A DNA stretch of 64,000 bases, from assembly GCA_014529385.2 (NCBI GenBank), contig CM043959.1, positions 90,280,029-90,344,028 of the forward strand, given 5' to 3'. Shown piece after piece: positions 59,459-64,000 of the stretch. Source of the DNA: Adiantum capillus-veneris. Taxonomy: Eukaryota; Streptophyta; Polypodiopsida; Polypodiales; Pteridaceae. The translations under genes were made by a program, and so were the position numbers. Every line of letters begins with the position of its first letter. Position 1 is the first letter of the stretch. The notes below the pieces were generated by a model, which had not been told where the DNA came from, searched no databases, and saw nothing but the letters and a program-made list of their open reading frames with translations.

Positions 59459-60800
59459 CCCTGCTAAAGGTTTGGGGCCCTATGGCCGCGGGAATGGCCT
59501 CTCATCGGGCTACCATGTCACCAATGGCCAGACAAGCGCGCGCAGCAATGGCGCCGCCTTCAACCCTCCAAAACACCGGCGTTTACGCCCTACGCCGCCA
59601 AGCATGCGCTCACGCAGTGCCACTCATCCGCCATAGCTCACGGAGCTCCAAGGGGAGCTCGCCCCCCTTTACACAACCCCAAATGGGCTCACGCCCCAGG
59701 TTAAATAGCCGGAATCTTTAACGTCAAGCAACGCATGTGGGATTAATGCGCTCTGTGTGGAAGCCTTATGGCCCATGACCTCAAGCCCACATATTTAAAA
59801 CCCTCCACTTTTTGGCCTTCTTCCCTCGGTTCCCATGTTTTGCCAAATGGTTGGAACGTCGAACTGCCAAGCCGGGTTGGACCTTCACTAAGTCAATCCC
59901 GTGCCATGCAAACCTCATCATCTTCGGACTCCTCTGATCTCGCTATCTGAGGCCATAAAATACTAAAAAAAATACCTGCCATTTTTTCACTACCAAATGC
60001 CCCCAACTTGATCCTGTTGTATCTTGCTGACCAAGTACCCGATTGACGAGCTGTCGATTTGTGATAGCTCCACATGATGCATACTACCTTCAGGAACCTT
60101 GGCAACGCCAAAAAAATGCCAAATGGTGCATTCTCCGATACGGGCAAGTGGGCTCATAACTGGCCCCCGAAAAATGTTCAACTGATCATAACTTGCTAAC
60201 CAGAGCTCCGATTCGCAATCCGAGAAGACCAACATGCTCCACAACTTGAGCACTGCACATGTATCCACTGACACCTGCCTGGGCCACCTATCTCTAGCTG
60301 CCCTATCCGTCGGGGATCTGCTAAACCTTCTACCTTTAAACTGCAATATCTTGAGCATCGGGGTTCCGTTTGATGAGCCGTCTGGACCGGCTTCTACAGC
60401 ACATTGAACACTACATTCCAGAGCACTGACTTGTCATTTCAAGCACCTCCATCTGTCATCCCATGTGGACCATCCTACAGCTCTTTTGGCCCAAAAAACC
60501 GCATGGAGCATACACTTCCGCTATCCTTTGGCTGCCTAGGGCTTTGGTACATGTCCTAGCCTTCTACAGTGCACCTGCCTACTGCCTTTGCTTGGCATAG
60601 ACCATCTCCTAGCTCGGATCAACTTTGGCTGCACCATCATTGCCTAGCCCCCTCGTCAAACATTTATGTTCGACCAAAAGCATATGTACAAAACTTTAAA
60701 ACTGGCACACTAAAATGACGATTAAAAGCACTCGCAAAACCATAACTGTATGTACAAGCTATGTACAGAAGCTTCATCTCCTTTCTCTTGCACACCGCAT
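59457..60800. other. non-coding, possibly the 3' LTR of gypsy2
   Basis: No host gene. The stretch from about 59700 to 60790 lies just downstream of gypsy2 pol on its coding strand, and a purine tract (AAGGGGGATAGG on the minus strand, about 60817-60828) could mark the LTR start. Without the other LTR in the window this cannot be confirmed. Confidence 0.35.
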
Positions 60801-60803
60801 GCT

Positions 60804-61754
60804 TTAGGTGGGTTGCCTATCCCCCTTGACTACAATTTGCTTCACCTCAGGTACTAAATCCCTCTTGAAATACAGTTTGAGCCGCACACCATTCACCCTA
60901 TTCCTAAGAAGCTTGCCATTTGCTCTTACCAGCTGATAGGTTCCATTCGGAAAGTCCTTTTGCACTTTATACGGACCTGTCCACTTCTTCTTGACCTTCT
61001 TCTGGAATGTGAAATCCAAGTAGCTTTCATACTTCATGACCAAGTCTCCTTCCTGTATCTTCTTGTCTGGCAGGTTCTAATTGAACTTGGCAACCGCTTC
61101 TCTCTCTACTTCACATAGTAGTCTGTCGCTGCCTCTCTATCTATCTGCAAAGCCTCTAAACTGGCCTATCCGATCCTGTAGAACTTCTTGTTGAGTGGCA
61201 TTGACATGCCGCATACCATTCAAAGCACCTAGCTCCGCATGCACCGGCAAAAGAGCCTCCTTACCATAGACTAGCTCAAATGGAGTGAAATTTGTAGCTA
61301 CTTTATAGGATGTCCTATACGCCCACAAACACTTCTCTAGATTTTTTTCCCACTCAGATTCCTCCTTATACACATACTTCATTAACATCCTGACGATTTT
61401 CCCATTAGCACTCTCGACTAGACCATTGCATTGGGGGTGATAGGGTGAGGAAAATCGATTTCTAATCTTTAGCTTTTCCACTAATGCACTCATGAGCTTG
61501 CTTCTAAACCCCTAACCCCTATCAGAAACTAACACCCATGGAACACCAAAATGGCAACAGATGTTATCGAACACAAACTGAGCCACCACACTAGCATTTA
61601 CTTCCTTCACTACTTTGGCCTTGACCCATCTTGTAAGGTAGTCAATGGCTACCACCACGTACTTTTTACCGCTAGTAGACTTTGGGAGAGGGCCTATGGC
61701 ATCCAGAACCCACTTCTCAAAAGCACTTTGTGCGATGATGGCACCTTGTGACAC
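60804..61754 (-). pseudogene. gypsy2 integrase core and C-terminus
   Basis: One frame with TAG at 61512, 61137 and 61077. Core motifs: FEKWVLDAIGPLPKS, AIDYLTRWVKAKV, VSDRG then a stop, YHPQCNGLVESANG (catalytic Glu context), FTPFELVYGKEALLP. The C-terminal part (61043-60804) has KKKWTGPYKVQKDFPNGTYQL, the SH3-like end of gypsy integrases. The three stops stand where polar residues such as Gln are common. Confidence 0.87.
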
Positions 61755-61835
61755 CGCTACTAGTCATCTTTCACCTATAGTCTGACACTCGTGGCACGTC
61801 TTGCACCAGTAATGTACGTCCTTCACTATGGAAGG

Positions 61836-62570
61836 TCACCAAAAGCCTGCTCTAAGCACCCAAAATTGAACTTGGTCTTTGCCCTGATGTCCACTTTCTT
61901 CGTGGCATTGTTCCAGCACCATTCCCATCTCTTCTTTGTACATCACCCTTCTAAGCACTCTGTCACGCCCATAGTTCATGAGATCTTCACCTACCAGTGT
62001 GAATTTGCGGGCCTTTTGCACCACTCTTCTCTTTTGCAACTTGGACAAACCCTCTAAACATTGCCCTGTACTCAAAAAACCTTCAATCTCCTTTAGAGTC
62101 TCCCTACCTACATAAGTGGCTGGGGCCACATATAAACTTGCAACATACACTTGTACTTTGCTACTTGTTGATTGGTTCTACTCTCTTCTCACATGCTTGA
62201 ATTGGACCTTTTCAAAAGACTTCAGCATCTTCTTGATGGAAAAGAACCAATGCTTCAATGAATCTCGCTTTACCTGCCATTGGCCTAATAGTTGCTTGAT
62301 GACTAGCAATGCATCTCCCTTCACTACCAACCTTGAAATGCCAAACTCTATACACTGCTTTAAACCCAGATGCAGAGTGAGATACTCCACCTCATTATTG
62401 GTATGGACATCCTCCAGATCATACGCCTTCAAAAATACAGCTTTACCGTGTGGGTCGTGTATCACCACACCTCCTCCTGCCTTTTGTACTACCCTTCGAT
62501 ATGCTCCGTCGAACCACATTGTAAAAGCATCCTCCAAACTAGGCTCCTCCTTAGTTTTGTCTCGCACCAC
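61836..62570 (-). pseudogene. gypsy2 RNase H and integrase zinc domain
   Basis: RNase H: MWFDGAYRRVVQKAGGGVV, NNEVEYLTLHLGL, VVKGDALLVIKQL; TAG at 62178; then the integrase zinc region (CHEESGHQGKDQVQFWVLRAGFW), ending with TGA at 61836 where Trp is usual. The frame is shared with the integrase core, with no frameshift over ~1.7 kb. Confidence 0.85.
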
Positions 62571-62599
62571 CCTTGGATAGGCTGGTAAATCAACGGTTT

Positions 62600-63038
62600 G
62601 CTAACAAGAATGTCTGCCAAATGAGACCAACTCGTGTGATCTACCTTGAACTTGAACTGGAACTCTTGCAGCTCCAACACTCACTTCATAATCCTCCTTC
62701 TTGGATTCAAATGTAGCACTACCTCCGGTAATAGATTATTTGCTATCAACACAAAACACTTGCGCACAATCAAATGCACTTTGAACTTCTTGCAAGCAAA
62801 GACCAAAGCCATCACCCATTGTTCTGCCTCGGTGTAGGTAACCTCTCTTGAACCACTGCCTTCTTAACTTTGGATTTAAAGCTAACAGCTGACCAAAAGT
62901 GATGTTTGCCTTTTGATTTTGAACATCGCTCACTAGATTGTACACGGAATAGCCGCACCCTAGCTGGAAATCCGCTTGTTTGATTTTGCGATGCCTCTTT
63001 CTTTTGCTAGGCTCGGGCTTCTCTCTACCTTTGTACAC
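62600..63038 (-). pseudogene. gypsy2 Gag-Pol linker fused to RNase H-proximal region
   Basis: 63038 to ~62860 encodes a basic linker (KRKRHRKIKQADFQLG); from ~62850 another frame gives the pre-RNase H region (EQWVMALVFACKKFKVHL, then VLELQEFQFKFKV). The junction marks the deletion of protease and reverse transcriptase. Confidence 0.75.
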
Positions 63039-63281
63039 CTTCTCTTTGCCTTTGCGAGCTCACGTTTCCCTCCCTGTCTCTTTCTCCCTCTCAACTCTTG
63101 CTCGTTCATTAACCAAAACTTTGACATCCTGCTTATCCACCCCGATACTATTTACTCTTGGGACTTCACCTCCGTTTGGCGGAACTGGCTGCAAAGGATT
63201 TTCTATCGTTTGCTCTTCGGGACCATTGAATTGACCTTGCCCTTGACCTCTACCAAAAAGCGGGTAAACACCTCCTCTCTC

Positions 63282-63931
63282 TCACTGTGGCTGAGGACAA
63301 TCGGGTGCATAATGCCCCTCTTCTCCACAATTGTAGCACCTACCTGGCAGCGGCCTTGCCCTGCCCCTTGCTCCTCTTGGCTGTCCTCTATCCATGACAC
63401 TGAGCCGCAACTCTTGCATTTGCTCGGACAATTCTTGCACCGTGTGCACCCAATTTTGCAGCACAACAGCTACACCTCGGTTTCCATGATTTTCCTTGTG
63501 TATAGCCTCCCTCAGAATTTGCGGTTGAACATGGGCCATTGTCTTGTAGCCTGACACGCCCTGCTCTATCTTTTTCTTTATCTTTCTGCTCTTTGATCGG
63601 GCAATTGCTACCGCACGATTATAATTCTCTGGGCTCTCAAAATTGACTTTCTCTCTCACCTTGGGATGCAGACACGCCATGAACTTGTCTAGCTTGAAGT
63701 AGTTTCCATTAGCCAATTGCATCGCTGTCGCTAGCTCACCTAACACTCTTCAAAATGACCTAAAAATAGATTGAATTCTTCTACATCTTGCTTAAGCGCC
63801 ATCAACTTTGCATTCATCTCAACTGGGGATGCCTCCTTGCAAAAATCATGAAGAAACCTCGCCCGTAGATCCAGCCATGCGTGCCTCAGCTCACCTTCCA
63901 ATGCTTTCATACCATGCTTTAGCTTTACCAT
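63282..63931 (-). pseudogene. gypsy2 Gag with intact zinc knuckle
   Basis: The Gag domain is split over two frames (63931-63740: GELRHAWLDLRARFLHDFC; 63746-63282: FKLDKFMACLHPKVREKV, YNRAVAIARSKSRK). The CCHC knuckle CYNCGEEGHYAPDC is complete and follows an Arg/Gly stretch. The 5' end lies beyond the window. Confidence 0.85.
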
Positions 63932-64000
63932 GCATCACCAAAGGAAAAGTCTTCATTTTGCTATCCTCATTCGGCATACACAACTATAGCATATACAGCT

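Larger units (their letters stand above)
60804..64000 (-). mobile_element. Ty3/gypsy element gypsy2, protease and reverse transcriptase deleted, runs off the window
   Basis: Minus strand, right to left: Gag (63931-63740, 63746-63282), linker, RNase H-proximal region, RNase H, integrase. The linker that precedes protease in gypsy1 (ADFQLG ... LLHLVPKVRRQW) has a clear counterpart here (ADFQLG ... LLALNPKLRRQW, 62975-62860), but within a few codons the sequence becomes the region just before RNase H. Protease and the whole reverse transcriptase are absent. Confidence 0.85.

Noticed and set aside
59990..60358. 122-codon minus-strand frame
   Set aside because: Lies in what is probably gypsy2 LTR sequence; no recognisable domain.

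Overview
The window is a repeat-dominated stretch of a plant nuclear genome. The only convincing host gene, on the minus strand at 54925-55905, encodes a microbial-type terpene synthase-like protein (MTPSL). That family is known from ferns, lycophytes and bryophytes but not from seed plants, so a non-seed land plant (fern or lycophyte most likely) is the best guess. This rests on one gene family plus plant-style Ty1/copia and Ty3/gypsy elements, and it is an inference. I recognised no tRNA, rRNA or CRISPR.

Layout. 1-160: 3' tail of a LINE (family A) followed by microsatellites. 160-3725: AT-rich non-coding DNA holding a diverged ~285-bp repeat array with a palindrome in each unit, next to a decayed LTR/primer-binding-site boundary. 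3731-7444: a copia element (copia1) with both LTRs and a 5-bp target duplication but no reverse transcriptase. 7450-9530: non-coding, one long (TG)n. 9532-11437: a decayed unidentified ORF carrying an internal piece of LINE family A. 12484-17300: a rearranged gypsy element (gypsy3), part on each strand, with inverted LTR starts. 17300-20290: microsatellite-rich spacer. 20290-23135: LINE family A. 23541-31858: a minus-strand gypsy element (gypsy1) with two ~1.6-kb LTRs but most of integrase missing. 31859-34900: microsatellites and a ~380-bp tandem unit. 34900-36025: chromovirus remnant. 36026-41463: minus-strand copia (copia3), itself hit by a 1.34-kb terminal-inverted-repeat element (39156-40492) and, at its gag end, by plus-strand copia2 (41464-46637). 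46638-48960: gypsy remnant and unassigned DNA. 48960-56000: a degenerate tandem array containing the MTPSL gene, a deletion-bearing MTPSL pseudogene and a LINE of family B. 56000-60800: non-coding, very long (CT)n, (TG)n, (AT)n and G tracts. 60804 to the right edge: minus-strand gypsy2 lacking protease and reverse transcriptase.

How the parts fit together. Three of the LTR elements (copia1, gypsy1, gypsy2) have each lost a different catalytic module, while copia2 keeps all modules in one frame interrupted only by nonsense codons. If copia1 or gypsy1 moved in their present form, they did so in trans. Nonsense codons in copia2, gypsy2 and the 9.5-kb ORF are mostly TAG where glutamine (CAG) fits, whereas gypsy3 shows TGA where CGA arginine fits, a pattern that looks like sequence-context-dependent cytosine decay. 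Two LINE families are active-looking: family A ends in a microsatellite instead of poly(A); family B ends in poly(A) with visible target duplications. The MTPSL gene appears to be the surviving member of a local tandem duplication whose other copies have been deleted or broken up by simple repeats and LINE insertion.
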